A stretch of DNA of 64,000 nt from Eutreptiella sp. 'Long Island Sound 2002' (Eukaryota; Euglenozoa; Euglenophyceae; Eutreptiales; Eutreptiaceae), in contig OZ038398.1 of the NCBI GenBank assembly GCA_964036045.1, positions 29,194,309 to 29,258,308 on the forward strand, in the 5' to 3' direction. The position numbers and the translations under genes are program-made. Numbering within the stretch: the stretch's first letter is position 1; each line of letters opens with the position of its first letter. Shown one piece after another: positions 32,769 to 42,550 of the stretch. The notes below the pieces were generated by a model. That model was not told the origin of the DNA. It did not search any database and saw nothing but the letters and a program-made list of their open reading frames with translations.

Positions 32769-34091
32769 CTGAGGGCATGGGGGTGCAGAGTGGGTGAGCA
32801 GGAATGAGAGGGGCCGGGGCACCGGAGGACAAAGCTGCTGAAGAATCCACCGGGGGCGGTTTTCTGGGGTCACACTCTTCTTGGGGCAGGCCCCTGCGAA
32901 GGAAGTCAGTAGCCCCCAAAAGGCAGTCAATGCGGCTCAACGGGGTACCCGACCCGCATGTTGTGGCGGACGAAACACTTTCCGCCGACTGCCAAGCACT
33001 GCCCACTGCCACACAACGTCCTGCCAAGAGTCCCGTCACCAAGTGCGGGCGTCCTGCGTGACCGGGGGTCAGCCCACCCGGTACACGTCGCTTAGTAAGC
33101 CCAGGCGCTCCAAAGGTCAGGTGTGGACCCGCCACTAAGCCCCAGCGGCGCCTGCCCTCACTAGGCCTTCACTGCCTTCTCAGTTCCATTCATGTTCCAA
33201 GTCACTTGGACTGTTCAAACCCAGTGTGCGGCCCCCTCACCTCCCTGAATCGGGCCAAAGGCTGCCAGGTGGCATTCGGGTTCTGGGCTTTATCGCCTGA
33301 TGGCGCCACGTGTGGACTGAGTTCGGGTTGTGGCGTTCATACCTTGTTCCATGTTGCTTTGCGCCGTTCTGTGGGCGTGCTTGCTATTGCTGGCCCGATT
33401 GGGCCACGTGCCTGTCGCTCGGCCTTTCCAGTCGGCCCTTAGGATTGAAAACCCACAGTGGGTACAGGATGCGTTGAGGTCAATACACACAACCATACAG
33501 GGAAGAGGGGCTGGCGGAGTGAAGAGGGTTGTGTCACTCAGGGGGTGCAGAGAAGTTGTCTGTAATCTGGGGTGCAACAGCAACCCCAGGGGGAGGGAGG
33601 AGGGTTGTTTGGAGGCCTCAGGGGCTGGAGATGACCCATCCACACACCCACCCGCACCCCCGGAGGTAATTTGTCCGGCACAGTAAGCCATAGCCTGGGG
33701 GACTGGTGTCCTGATTGACGCATGCGACCGGTAGGAGGGGGTCCAGTTTGCATTCGCATGTGGCATCACATGTACCGGGTGGGCTGACCCCCGGTCACGC
33801 AGGACGCCCGCACTTGGTGACGGGACTCTTGGCAGGACGTTGTGTGGCAGTGGGCAGTGCTTGGCAGTCGGCGGAAAGTGTTTCGTCCGCCACAAGATGC
33901 GGGTCGGGTACCGCGTTGAGCCGCATTGACTGCCTTTTGAGGGCTACTGACTTCCTTCGCAGGGGCCTGCTCCCCAGAAGAGTGTGACCCCAGAAAACAC
34001 ACGCCATCCGCGCATTGTTGACGGTGCCACTCGTAAACGAAAAGCATAAGGCGCGGTACGGCCATGCGCACGACACGAGCAGTGATGGTAC
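32769..34091 (-). other. RMI2 intron (1,323 bp) with long inverted repeat
   Basis: A GT (34091-34090) to AG (32770-32769) intron in phase 0. It contains a 227-bp sequence twice in opposite orientation (32859-33085 and 33771-33998), separated by ~685 bp. A spliced-out transcript could fold into a long near-perfect hairpin. Confidence 0.7.
32859..33998. repeat. 227-bp inverted repeat inside the RMI2 intron
   Basis: 32859-33085 is the reverse complement of 33771-33998 with about five single-base differences or small indels (roughly 97-98% identity by eye). The outer ends are GTTTTCTGGGGTCACACTC and its complement. Both copies keep an open frame in the same sense (LTPGHAGRPHLVTGLLAGRC...). This may mean a duplicated exon or only a recent duplication. 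Confidence 0.85.
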
Positions 34092-34235
34092 CTGCAAAAA
34101 CTGCCAGGTGCCAAGCTGGAGCACCGGTTGTCCGAACGCGGTGCCGGGCCGGGCGGCGGCTGCTTTCAACTGCACTACGAACACTTTGCGTAAGGGCCAT
34201 TCCGCAACAGGATCCAGCATCTGGACATCGTCCAT
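34092..34235 (-). CDS. RMI2: RMI2-like protein, exon 1 (N-terminal)
   Basis: The ATG at 34235 is the first Met of a 48-codon exon ending CAG|GTACC. The encoded VFVVQLKAAAARPGTAFGQP and VLQLGTWQFLQ lead directly into exon 2's VWIQGV. This matches the helix plus first strand that precede the conserved (V/A)W(I/L/M)QG in RMI2 proteins. Both splice sites are phase 0, and the join gives an uninterrupted 155-codon frame. No TATA-like signal was identified upstream. The 5' flank is GC-rich with a GTGTGT run near 34335. Confidence 0.68.
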
Positions 34236-34719
34236 GTACTGTCAGACGTACACGAGCGGTGGGGGCAGGCGCTGAGGGGGTGCGATATGCACCAGAGGAT
34301 GTGTCTATGTGTGTGGGGGCTGTGGGGCGGGTGTGTGTGTGTGTTTGGGGGGGGGGCGGGACTGTGTCGCCGCCCCAGGGGGACGCACGTGGACGGGCCT
34401 GGCCCGACCACTGGGGGCCTCCCGGCGCCAGGGTGGCCCAAGACCTCGGTCGGTCCCCCAGCGGTGTGGGAATAGAGATGGCCAGCACAGGCCTCTGAGT
34501 GGGTCCGCGGCCCGTGTAGAGTGTGGACATCCCCACCACTGCCGGCTACCACAGTGGGAGGAGCCGGATTGTGGTGGGGCGGGACAGGCTCTACCAGGGG
34601 TGGGGGGTGTACGGTGGCCTGGCTCCCTCCACCGGAGCAGTGTTGGTGCCCCCCGCCCCCCCCAAGCTGGAGGGTAGTTGCAGGTGCAGGGCGGCTGCCT
34701 TCCCAGCTTGGAGAGCGTT
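34236..34719. other. GC-rich 5' flank of RMI2
   Basis: Very GC-rich, with GTGTGTGTGTGT and G9 runs at 34332-34360. Overlapping ORFs occur in all frames by composition. It may contain the RMI2 promoter, but no site can be pointed to. Confidence 0.3.
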
Positions 34720-35875
34720 AGGAGAAGTTGTGTCCTCTGTGGCTGGCTGTAGAACAGGCCGAGTCCAGGGGTGAGAGGTGAGAAGGGTGGGGTGTGGGGC
34801 TGGGTGGTGGACAAGGCTTTTGAGGATCGCCGGCCAAACCCCGCCCTCCGGTAGTACCCGGTGGACCGGGGGCTGGCACCTGCCGGCCAAGAGGGTTCAC
34901 CAAACACCAGTGCCACGATACAACGCCCGATCTAGGGACCTGAGGGAGCCCAGAGGAGGAAACCGATGGGAGGTAGTGGGCCGGGCATCCAAAAGGGAGA
35001 AGACGAAGAGCAAAGACGCCGCCATGATGCTTAGACGGCGCATGCCCTCCACACCGACAACCTTTTTTTTTTTGGTGTTCCAGCACCACGTGAGTTCAGA
35101 GTTCATCGGGAAAGCTATGAACAAAGAAGACACTCTTCGGGGTTTGCCTAGCGTATGTACAACCGTTGTAGCCATAGCGACAAAGTTCATGCAAGTTATG
35201 CATGTCCAGAAGTGGACACATGTGGGGATAGGTGGCCTCAAGTGTTAGTTGTCAAGTCAGTGCAGACGAGGTCTGCCACGGACACCATGTGTCCAACTAG
35301 TCAAATCAGAAAAGGAAGTCAACGCCAGTTCTCATTAGGTCACAGTTTGCGGCCGAGTGTTTTCTCTCATCGCACTGCCACGTCCAACCACAACCTATCT
35401 TAGTGTGTTGACGCACCTGCTGTTAGCGACGGCGTCAGTCTCCTCCCTGTCAGGCACCAAAGGTATCCCTGCACGTCTACTGGCCACACAGACCCCCTTT
35501 TACCACCTTGCACAATCATATTCCCCGTCTACCTTGGATAGGTGCCCACTTTCGCCGGGCAAGCCTTAGCACGCATCATTCACTCTGCATCGGTCACAGT
35601 GTCGCGCACATCTTGGTTGTCATTGTTTCATGCCAATGCAAATGAGGTCCGCCCCAGTTGCCATACGTCCCACCAATCAAAGCAGATAAAGAAGCCCTCA
35701 TAGGCTCTCATTAGGTCACAGATTGGGTCCATGTGCCTTCCTCCCGTTGCACTGCACCGTCCCACCACACCATGTCATCATGCGTCGGTGCATTTGCCGC
35801 CGGGCACCAACAATGTCACTGCACATCCACCACCCTTTTGATCAACTTGCACAGCCATACTCCTCATCTTCCCTT
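34720..35875 (+). repeat. Segment alpha-beta, copy A
   Basis: Matches 52250-53370 in the same orientation at ~85% by eye, with indels. Shared landmarks are GAGGATCGCCGGCCAAACCC, 'CGATACAACGCCCGATCTAG', 'GTTCATCGGGAAAGCTATGA', 'GTGCCCACTTTCGC' and 'GGTCACAGATTGGGTCCATG'. On the minus strand both copies encode VSSLFIAFPMNSEL. No domain is recognised in this part. It is the beginning of a longer related pair (see 37.3-39.2 and 53.4-54.9 kb). Confidence 0.75.
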
Positions 35876-37340
35876 CAGAGAGAGAGAGAGAGCTGGCGGT
35901 GGCTGCCACCCAGATCCAAACACTCAGTGCATCTGAAAGTCTGTAGTATGAAGAAAATCGATAATTACAACCGAGAAGCAACCCGAGTCGCCGAGGGCCA
36001 AACTTCGCGTGCCTCCCTCGATTAGCACCCTCCACCTGGCACCGATACACATATGCAGGCAAAAAGGGCAGAAGTTCCCATTAGGCATATGAAAAGAAAC
36101 ACGCCAAAGACACTAGACATGGGTATCAAACCCAATTCAAACAGCATCAGTGCCACAGCCTACAGTACACGAAATCTGAAAGCAAAGTCGTAAGTTGAGT
36201 TAATCAACATAGTCAACCAGCGGCACTCCCAACGAGCTGGGAGATCATAGTACGGGACGAGATCTGGGGAGCCAGACACGTCAAGGAGGAACTGCCACAC
36301 CATCAAATCTTTCTGCTCAACAGCAACGAACACGAGGCCAAAAGCGTATTCTTGCTGAGCACGCACGACAGCTACCAGGCGCCAGGGCAAGGCATAGATG
36401 GCCTGTGCGGGGGCTGACTGCAGCACGCCACATATCTCCATCAGCATATAAGCTACACCAACCAGAACAGCCAAACGATCAAGGAAACCCCAAATGCACG
36501 CTACTGTCGACCAACTGAGACTAACAACACAGATCAAACTAGACGCCATGTCCGATGTCATGGGGGGTATCTGCAATGGCATCAAGCTGCAACACATGCT
36601 GAAGATGACGAGAGGTGAAACAAAAGCGATGTTGTTCAAGACACAACCAGCTTGAGGCTGATCATAAGAGGGTCCTGCACCCCTCAGAGTGACTCGCACT
36701 CCCAGCCTCAGACAGTGACCCGGGCGTCCCCATGGAGATGCCAGAAGACCGGGGGTCCCCCACAACAGCAGACCGCACCACGTGAACTATCGGGGCCCAC
36801 CCTTGGAACCAAACCTAGGAACCCCCCGAAGGCTGGTCCCTAGTGACACTCGCCTTGATGACCCTGACACCAGAACGGCTGAGAATCGATCCCATCCATA
36901 TGGCGTAGCAAGCGTGTGTTCCGGGCTTGTTTCCTACTCCAACATGCAGATGTGCAGCGACACAATTCAGAAAGAAGACACCAGAAGCCGGGAGAGCCGC
37001 CATTCCCTCTCCGGCTGCAGGATACCTATTCGAAGATACTTCTCAGTGGAACTAGGCGACAGGCGAAGGGGAACCAGATCAACAATGATATCCACGAGTT
37101 CTAAGAAAGCCCGCCTCTCCTTAGCCAACAACGCGTAGCCGCATGTTGGGACTTCTTGAGATCCTTAAGTCCAAGAATCCAACCAACGACAACAAAGCAA
37201 AATCTAAACGAAACAAACATACGGGACAAGAGGGACCTGGGTGACTCGCACCCGATGGCTCTCTCGCGCCACATTTGATTTCACTAAAAAAGCAAACGAC
37301 TTCCCTCTTCCCGCAACGGCGGGCGACTAGCCTGGCCTAG
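35876..37340. other. Sequence in copy A that is absent from copy B
   Basis: Between the beta and gamma parts, copy A has ~1.65 kb (35876-37531) not seen in copy B. The octamer CTTCCCTT flanks it on both sides (35868-35875 and 37532-37539). The outer ends are not inverted repeats ((GA)n on the left). It holds the hydrophobic ORF at 36160-36765 and the tail of an RNase H at 37352-37530, so 'deletion in B' is as likely as 'insertion in A'. Confidence 0.4.
36160..36765 (-). CDS. Hypothetical multi-span membrane protein ORF
   Basis: A 201-codon minus frame. From about residue 45 the peptide is strongly hydrophobic in blocks (FVSPLVIFSMCCSLMPLQI, SSLICVVSLSWSTVACIWGF, LAVLVGVAYMLMEICGVL), then amphipathic to the end (WQFLLDVSG, LINSTYDFAFRFRVL). 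Three or four membrane helices are plausible. No family was recognised. It lies inside the part unique to copy A. It could be an exon, an element gene or chance. Confidence 0.3.
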   Translation of the reverse strand: MWGTPGLLASPWGRPGHCLRLGVRVTLRGAGPSYDQPQAGCVLNNIAFVSPLVIFSMCCSLMPLQIPPMTSDMASSLICVVSLSWSTVACIWGFLDRLAVLVGVAYMLMEICGVLQSAPAQAIYALPWRLVAVVRAQQEYAFGLVFVAVEQKDLMVWQFLLDVSGSPDLVPYYDLPARWECRWLTMLINSTYDFAFRFRVL

Positions 37341-37351
37341 GGAACAAAAAT

Positions 37352-37576
37352 CTACAAACTGCCTTGGGACTGGGTCTTGGGAGCCGCCTCTGAGCGAACT
37401 TTAGATTCCGCCATCGCAGTGGCGCTCTCTGCCAAATCATTGGCACGTTCATTACCTGGAATACTCTCGTGCAAAGGGCACCACAGAACCTGCAACCCAG
37501 GGCCCATAGCATCCAACACTTGCAAAAACTTCTTCCCTTGGTAGGTGCCGACTTTCGCTGTGCAGGGCTTTGGCAC
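37352..37576 (-). pseudogene. RNase H C-terminal fragment (second type)
   Basis: The frame reads KFLQVLDAMGPG, then VLWCPLHESIPGNERANDLA. This is the (W-x-P-x-H)-x-x-x-x-GNE-x-A(D/N)-x-LA end of a LINE-type RNase H. The catalytic Asp of the GNExAD motif is Asn here. The N-terminal half is not found in frame upstream. It ends at 37352. It differs from the RNase H at 38.8-39.4 kb. Confidence 0.6.
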
Positions 37577-37990
37577 ACATCATTCGCTCTGCATCGGTCA
37601 TGGTACTGTGTTCGCCCCGGCCTTCATCTGGCTTCACGGTCGCTGCTCGACACGGTTGCCGCTGCTCAACTCTGCTTGTCTCCAGCTCGGGATAAGAGAC
37701 GATCTTGTTTTTCGGCAGTGGGCCGTGTTCTGGCGCTTCTGGGGCCTCTTGGGTTCCTCACGGCATGCTGAGTGTCTCGGTGCCAAACATCTTGGTGCGG
37801 GCGTGCACGGCACAATCGGCGCAATTTGCTCAGCCTGCACAGCTGCCCGGGTGTCCCCCGTCGCTGGTTCCAAGGCCACCACACACCACGGATGTCCATA
37901 CTCGCTGCGCGGCATTATTAGGCGGGGAATGTGACATTTGTTGCACTGTGTGTGTCGGGACCCATTGGCGTTGCCACAACGTGGCCAAAA

Positions 37991-38206
37991 CTAGTCTCCA
38001 GGGGCCGTGGTCGCTGTGTTCGCCGCTCGGCACGCGCAGCATTTGGTCCCGTGGGTGTAGTTGTAACATGTGCACCGCGTGCACACCCAGTCCCCCGGGC
38101 GGGGTTGGCGGTGCTTTCCCAGTTTTGCCATGCCACGAGTGTGAAAACAGTCTAAATGGAGGACAGTGAGCGTTGGGCGCAGTGGGACACCATGCACGCA
38201 AAGCAC
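37991..38206 (-). pseudogene. RanBP2-type zinc finger fragment, copy A
   Basis: Residues 40-59 of this frame (38089-38030) are WVCTRCTCYNYTHGTKCCAC. They fit the RanBP2/NZF finger consensus exactly: W-x-C-x2-C-x3-N-x6-C-x2-C. The finger is preceded by GKHRQPRPGD. It lies downstream, on the same strand, of the 38.8-39.4 kb RNase H. Copy B at 53.7 kb keeps it with W changed to C. Such fingers bind RNA or ubiquitin in host proteins; a role in this element is unknown. Confidence 0.6.
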
Positions 38207-38394
38207 AACCTGAGATCGAATGCCCGCGGGATCCTATCAAACGAATTTCCCAAAGGTCCCCTGTGTCGGGGTCCCTGGTGAGCACCACCCTCCACACCGA
38301 CACCTGCGCCTCATAGCCCCTGGGGCCGTTAGGCACCATGGGAATGTTGAGGGTAGTCGAACAATCGGCTGCATCTCCTCCTCTTCCTCCTGTG

Positions 38395-38580
38395 TGTGTG
38401 TGCCAATTGCCAATTGGCCCGCCGCGGAGTTGGTTTTTCACACAATCCGTTCATGCCTTCGGCAGTTCTCTGGGAATTGTCCTTGCACATCTTGATGCCA
38501 TTGATGTCTCTCTCTGCCGTGGCTCTACATGCAGACTGAGGGTGGTTTGTTGGTCATAGCACAATGTCCCTGCCAACCTT
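38395..38580 (+). repeat. Dispersed ~170-bp 'CCAATTGCC' repeat, copy 1
   Basis: Pattern: GTGTGT, then GCCAATTGCC, then TTCATGCCTTCGG, then TTGATGCCATTGAT.TC, then CTGCATGCAGA and TTGTTGGTC. Related copies occur at 51925-52085 and 60025-60200, with partial copies at 54050-54130 and 59875-59965. All but one follow a GT tract. Confidence 0.65.
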
Positions 38581-39371
38581 TGTGGTGTTTGACCCGGCTT
38601 AGGGTCCAGTTTATCAAGGGGCGCATTGTGCATTTCCCTACACATGTGTCGTATGTGTCCTGGCCTATCACTATGTGTGTTGTCGTCTGAGACCTGCCCT
38701 GCTGCCTGTCTCTTGATTCCGCTGCTCCTCATCCGCTTTTGTCTGGTGGCCTCTCCATTGCCCCGCGGCATGTCCCTGACACCCCTCGGCTTGTGCTCCT
38801 TGGATAGTGTAGCCCCCGCCTTTGCCAGCGCGTCTGCCTCTTCATTATACACTAGCCTATTATGTCCATAGACGTGTGTCATAGACATGGGGGCTGTTCT
38901 ACCCTAACACATCTGGTATATTTCCTCACATGTATCATGATTTCTCACCGGCTTCTTGCCGTACGCCATCCACCCCCTGCGTGTATACGCACACTGATTG
39001 GAAAATATGTCCACACACCATTTTGAGTCACCATACAAACACAATTCCTGGGATTCTGACACCCGTTGTATTGCCGCCCTAACCGCTAAAACTTGTGCTC
39101 TATTGTTCGCTTGGGTGCCTACCACCAGCTCGCTTACCTTTGCGAATTCTCCATGTGGGAAGTACACTCCCAAGCCCGTTTGTCCACGGAAGGTCATCAG
39201 CAGCGCCGAGGATTCCGGGTCCAGCAGCGAGGGGAAGTTGGTGAAGGACCAGAAGAAGCGCAAGAAGCCCCGAACCGCGCCAAGGATGACTAGGTGCAGC
39301 GTGCCTGTCGAGGGGATGCCACGACCGAGGCGTACCACACCCCATTGGAGGGGTCGGGTCCTCTCCGTCAT
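38451..39371 (-). pseudogene. RNase HI-type gene relic, copy A
   Basis: From 39215 down, the frame shows TGLGVYFPHGEF (first strand), TQANNRAQVLAVRAAI (helix A), LCLYGDSKWCVD (catalytic Asp strand), WMAYGKKPVRNHD, and then an in-frame TAG at 38906-38904. The same frame continues to HVYGHNRLVYNEEADALAKA, the RNase H C-terminal signature. The first catalytic Asp strand is lost at the junction with the Gag region near 39190, and NNRAE has become NNRAQ, so the enzyme would be dead. A basic linker follows to 38451, leading toward the RanBP2 finger. Confidence 0.72.
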
Positions 39372-42010
39372 GACTCTGGCGCGGGACCGTCCTCCGCGCC
39401 CATGGATGTGGTCCCCTACGGGTCCGACTCGTCATCATCGAGGAGATCGCGGAGATCGGTCCGGCTGTCCCCCTGCCCATTGGACATGGTCGTGGACTCC
39501 GAGAGTGAGAGAGTGTGGAGTCAAGGACACTCTTTAGACGAAGGGAGTATAGTGGGATGCATCGAGGACAGCAAGGGCAAGAGTCGGGAACCTCCAAAAC
39601 GGTGTCCCCGTGCGGAGCATCCTCACCATCGACCACACCCCGGATCTTCTAGAGATCCTGAGGTCCCACAACTGTCCGGGGAGGCAGATACCCGGGCACC
39701 TCCAGTACATCCTCACCCTCTACCACTCGGCGATGGAGATGGAGACGACGACCCGGACGAAGAGGATGGAGGAGTGTGAGGAGGACGAAGGGGATGAAGA
39801 GGAGGAAGCACCAAGGGACATCTTGGTCGGTGATGGAACCGAGATTTGGCAGAGGATCTACGTCCTCCGAGAGAGTGACCCAGCTAAAGGAGGTAGCAGC
39901 GAAGTGGAGGGTCCAGGAGGAGTGGAACAACCACGTGCGCCTGGCCTTGGGCACACTGTCAGAGTCAGCGCGCATCCAGGCCATGGCCATTCGGAGGACG
40001 GAGACACGGGTACAGTGGATGGGTGAGGGTCACAGGCCCCGAACTCCATGGACGCCGTGGAGGGATCCCTTTGATCCTCCTGCGGGAGCTCGGACCATCA
40101 GGACCGCCCCCAGGGCGAGAAAGCGGCGTCCCCCACACGCCTCCGCGACGACCGGAACCCGTTGTGTTGAGCTATGGCCGACAGGAGCGCTGGGGTCTCA
40201 CCGCCGCCGCCCCGATACGTGCACAAGTTGTGGGTGGAGGAACCGGGTCCGTCGGCGCCAGGCAGGTCCGAGCTTGTAGACGAGTGGCTGGGCGTGCCAA
40301 GGCGCCCAGCAAGCCCAAGTTCACCTCTAGCCTTCACGTTGGACGACCTCCGAACCCTTGGCGGGAGCCGACTGGAGGGGTTGGAAGAGGAGGAGCTTGG
40401 CCACCCCATGGCGGGCAAGGAGTACGCCATCCGGGTGGGCGTCCAGGACGCCTTGGGGATTACCACCACCCCCTCACGAGGCCATGGACGGTGGCAACGC
40501 GAGGATGACCTGCCCGAGTACTGCAAGTATGGTGTCGCCTCCGACCCCGCCTGTGAGGACGTGTACATCCGCCCTATCGGCGGTGTACCTCGGGATACCC
40601 CATCTCGATGGGAGCCCCGTGGAAGAGGCCCCGGAGTGTCCTACGTGCTCAAGGGCAGTGCGGGAGCCGCGGAGGTTGAGGACATGAAGGGCATCAGGGC
40701 ACCCACCTAGAGTGGGGACCCCTTGGAGCTAGATGAGTTCCTCAACACCTCGGAGAACTCGCCATTCTACGTGACCCGCGGTATGGAGAAGGACGCGAAG
40801 GAGCAGTTCCTGTTCGACAGGTTCCTGGAGCGCCTCCTCAAGCCCCTGCACCAGCTCTTCTATCTTGCGGCCACCAACGGGGAGGGCAACACCTTCGAGG
40901 GGGCCAAGAGATGGTCGGTGAAGGCCGAGGCCATCGATGGTCCCCATGTGGCCACTAGCCGCTGGATAGCGGCGAAGCTGGACTGCCATGGGGAGGAGCT
41001 CAGTCTCAAATCCCGGAGGACCCTCCTCCGGGAATATAGGGGGAAGCGTGACCATGTTGAGGACTAGGATGAGCAAGAGGAACGGGCCCGGCTGATCAGT
41101 CTGCTGCCCAAGAAGATGGCGGAGAAGGTGGTAAAAGAGTAGAAGAAGCAGTGAAAGAAGTACCAGAGCGCCAAGACAATCCTGCCCAAGGCCTTTCACA
41201 AGAAGGTAGTAGCCTTGGTGGGACGTCATGTGACGGCTTCCCCCCACGCGAAGTTGTCCCTTCGGAACGCCTTGCTCATCAGCGTGGAGGCAGGTCGGTA
41301 GTGGGATGTGTTGCAGCTCCTGGACAACAACGTCGTTCAGAACCGACGGGCGTCCAAGACTGTGACCATCCACAAGGTGCGATGCCGCATGACGTGTGAC
41401 GCCATCCTCGACTTTGTAATGGAGGAGGTCGAACAGAGGTTTGAGGACGTCCACAATCTGCGGGACGGGAGGATGGGAGGCCGCAACGTGCACCACATCG
41501 AGGGTGAAGGCACCCCTCCACCGGAGGCACCCCCTGTCGACGCTGCCGCGGTGGGCACGGCGACTTCCACGGAACCCACCAACGCATAGTCCGCGCTAGA
41601 TGTGGTGGTGTGTGCCTTCGTGGCCCACAACCTGTGGGAGAAGGGACCCGACCGGTGCAAGTGGGTGAAGAAGCCCAAAAACCGAGGGATGGGTGGTAAG
41701 GGAGAGAAAAGGGAGCCACAGCGCGTGGGATCCCCTCCCCTGACCTTTGGCGAGTACGTGAAGCAGCATCCCCAAGGCTGTTTCGTGTGCTACGGGCGCC
41801 GCCGTGACCACGTTCACGAGCACCGCACGTGTCCCATTCACAAGCAAGACAGGCAGGGGTACAAGCGGTGCCAAGCCCAGTCCAAGGACCGTGGGGTTCG
41901 ATGCGACTGAGTTGGTGGCTGAACTCAAGGGGCTGAAGGAGGAAATCGCTTGGCACGGGGGGGCGACTACAACTGGTCCTGATGCGACATCCCCCCAGAT
42001 ATGTGTCACA
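39190..42010 (+). pseudogene. Gag-like retroelement polyprotein relic, copy 2
   Basis: One + frame runs through 40174-41910 with stops at 40708, 41065, 41140, 41152, 41299 and 41587 (five TAG, one TGA). Contents: an acidic/proline linker; a helical capsid-like part (FLNTSENSPFYVTRGMEKDA to 41067); further helices; then at ~41750-41850 YVKQHPQGCFVCYGRRRDHV and HEHRTC, a C-x2-C-x6-H-x6-C knuckle. The last part slips to another frame (TELVAELKGLKEEIAWHGG). Upstream frames (39.3-40.2 kb) encode the charged N-terminus with shifts. The protease of a compatible element starts at 48.3 kb, beyond the tandem array. Confidence 0.68.
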
Positions 42011-42280
42011 ACTTGTGTTTGGGGGGGAGGGGTCCAGCGGGGGGTCGGGGGGGGGGGGGGTGTTCCTGCTGTGGGTCTGGCCGGGGGTCAGGGGGGGGCG
42101 TCCCGCCAAAGGTGAGGGGGGGGGGTTCGTGTTAGGGTTAAGGTTCACCGAGCTGGTGGAACCAGTCTTGGTTTTATAACCCTTTTTAGTGTCTAGGGTG
42201 GACCTACTAGGTTTGGCAGCAAGCAAGCAAGCAAGCAGCAAGCAGCAAGCAGCAAGCAGCAAGCAAGCAGCACGCGCGAA

Positions 42281-42550
42281 ATGGGTAAAAATCAGAACTC
42301 CGTCATGGTGCTTCAGATTCAGGTGAAATTTTGGTGCATGATACCTATGGGTGTGAAGTACAATCACACAAAGTTTGAGCAAGAAACTCAACGGTGGCGG
42401 CCAGGAACGGGCTTCGCAAGTGGCACACCTCAGTTTCAAAAGCTGCAGCTTAGGGCCAAAAACAGCCATTTTTGGGCCAAAAAAGCCCTGGAACACATTC
42501 AAAACGGCCAAACGAAGGGAAACGGTGGGTACACTCCACGTGCGGCTTGA
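42281..42550 (+). CDS. 89-codon ORF conserved between array units (doubtful gene)
   Basis: The ATG at 42281 opens MGKNQNSVMVLQIQVKFW... Equal-length ORFs sit at the same place in units at 43458-43727 and 46592-46861; the unit at 44647 is shortened by a one-base change. Comparing the first and last by eye gives about 5 synonymous and 7-8 replacement differences, so there is no sign of protein-level constraint. The opposite strand is open too. Probably chance within a young repeat, but the start and stop are kept. Confidence 0.2.
   Translation: MGKNQNSVMVLQIQVKFWCMIPMGVKYNHTKFEQETQRWRPGTGFASGTPQFQKLQLRAKNSHFWAKKALEHIQNGQTKGNGGYTPRAA

Noticed and set aside
35876-37531. A third hAT insertion based on the 8-bp CTTCCCTT repeats
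   Set aside because: There are no terminal inverted repeats, the left end is a (GA)n run, and an RNase H frame continues across the right edge.
40174-41910. Reassigned TAG codon as an established fact
   Set aside because: The cases are all in decaying elements that also contain frameshifts and other stops, so mutation is the simpler explanation.
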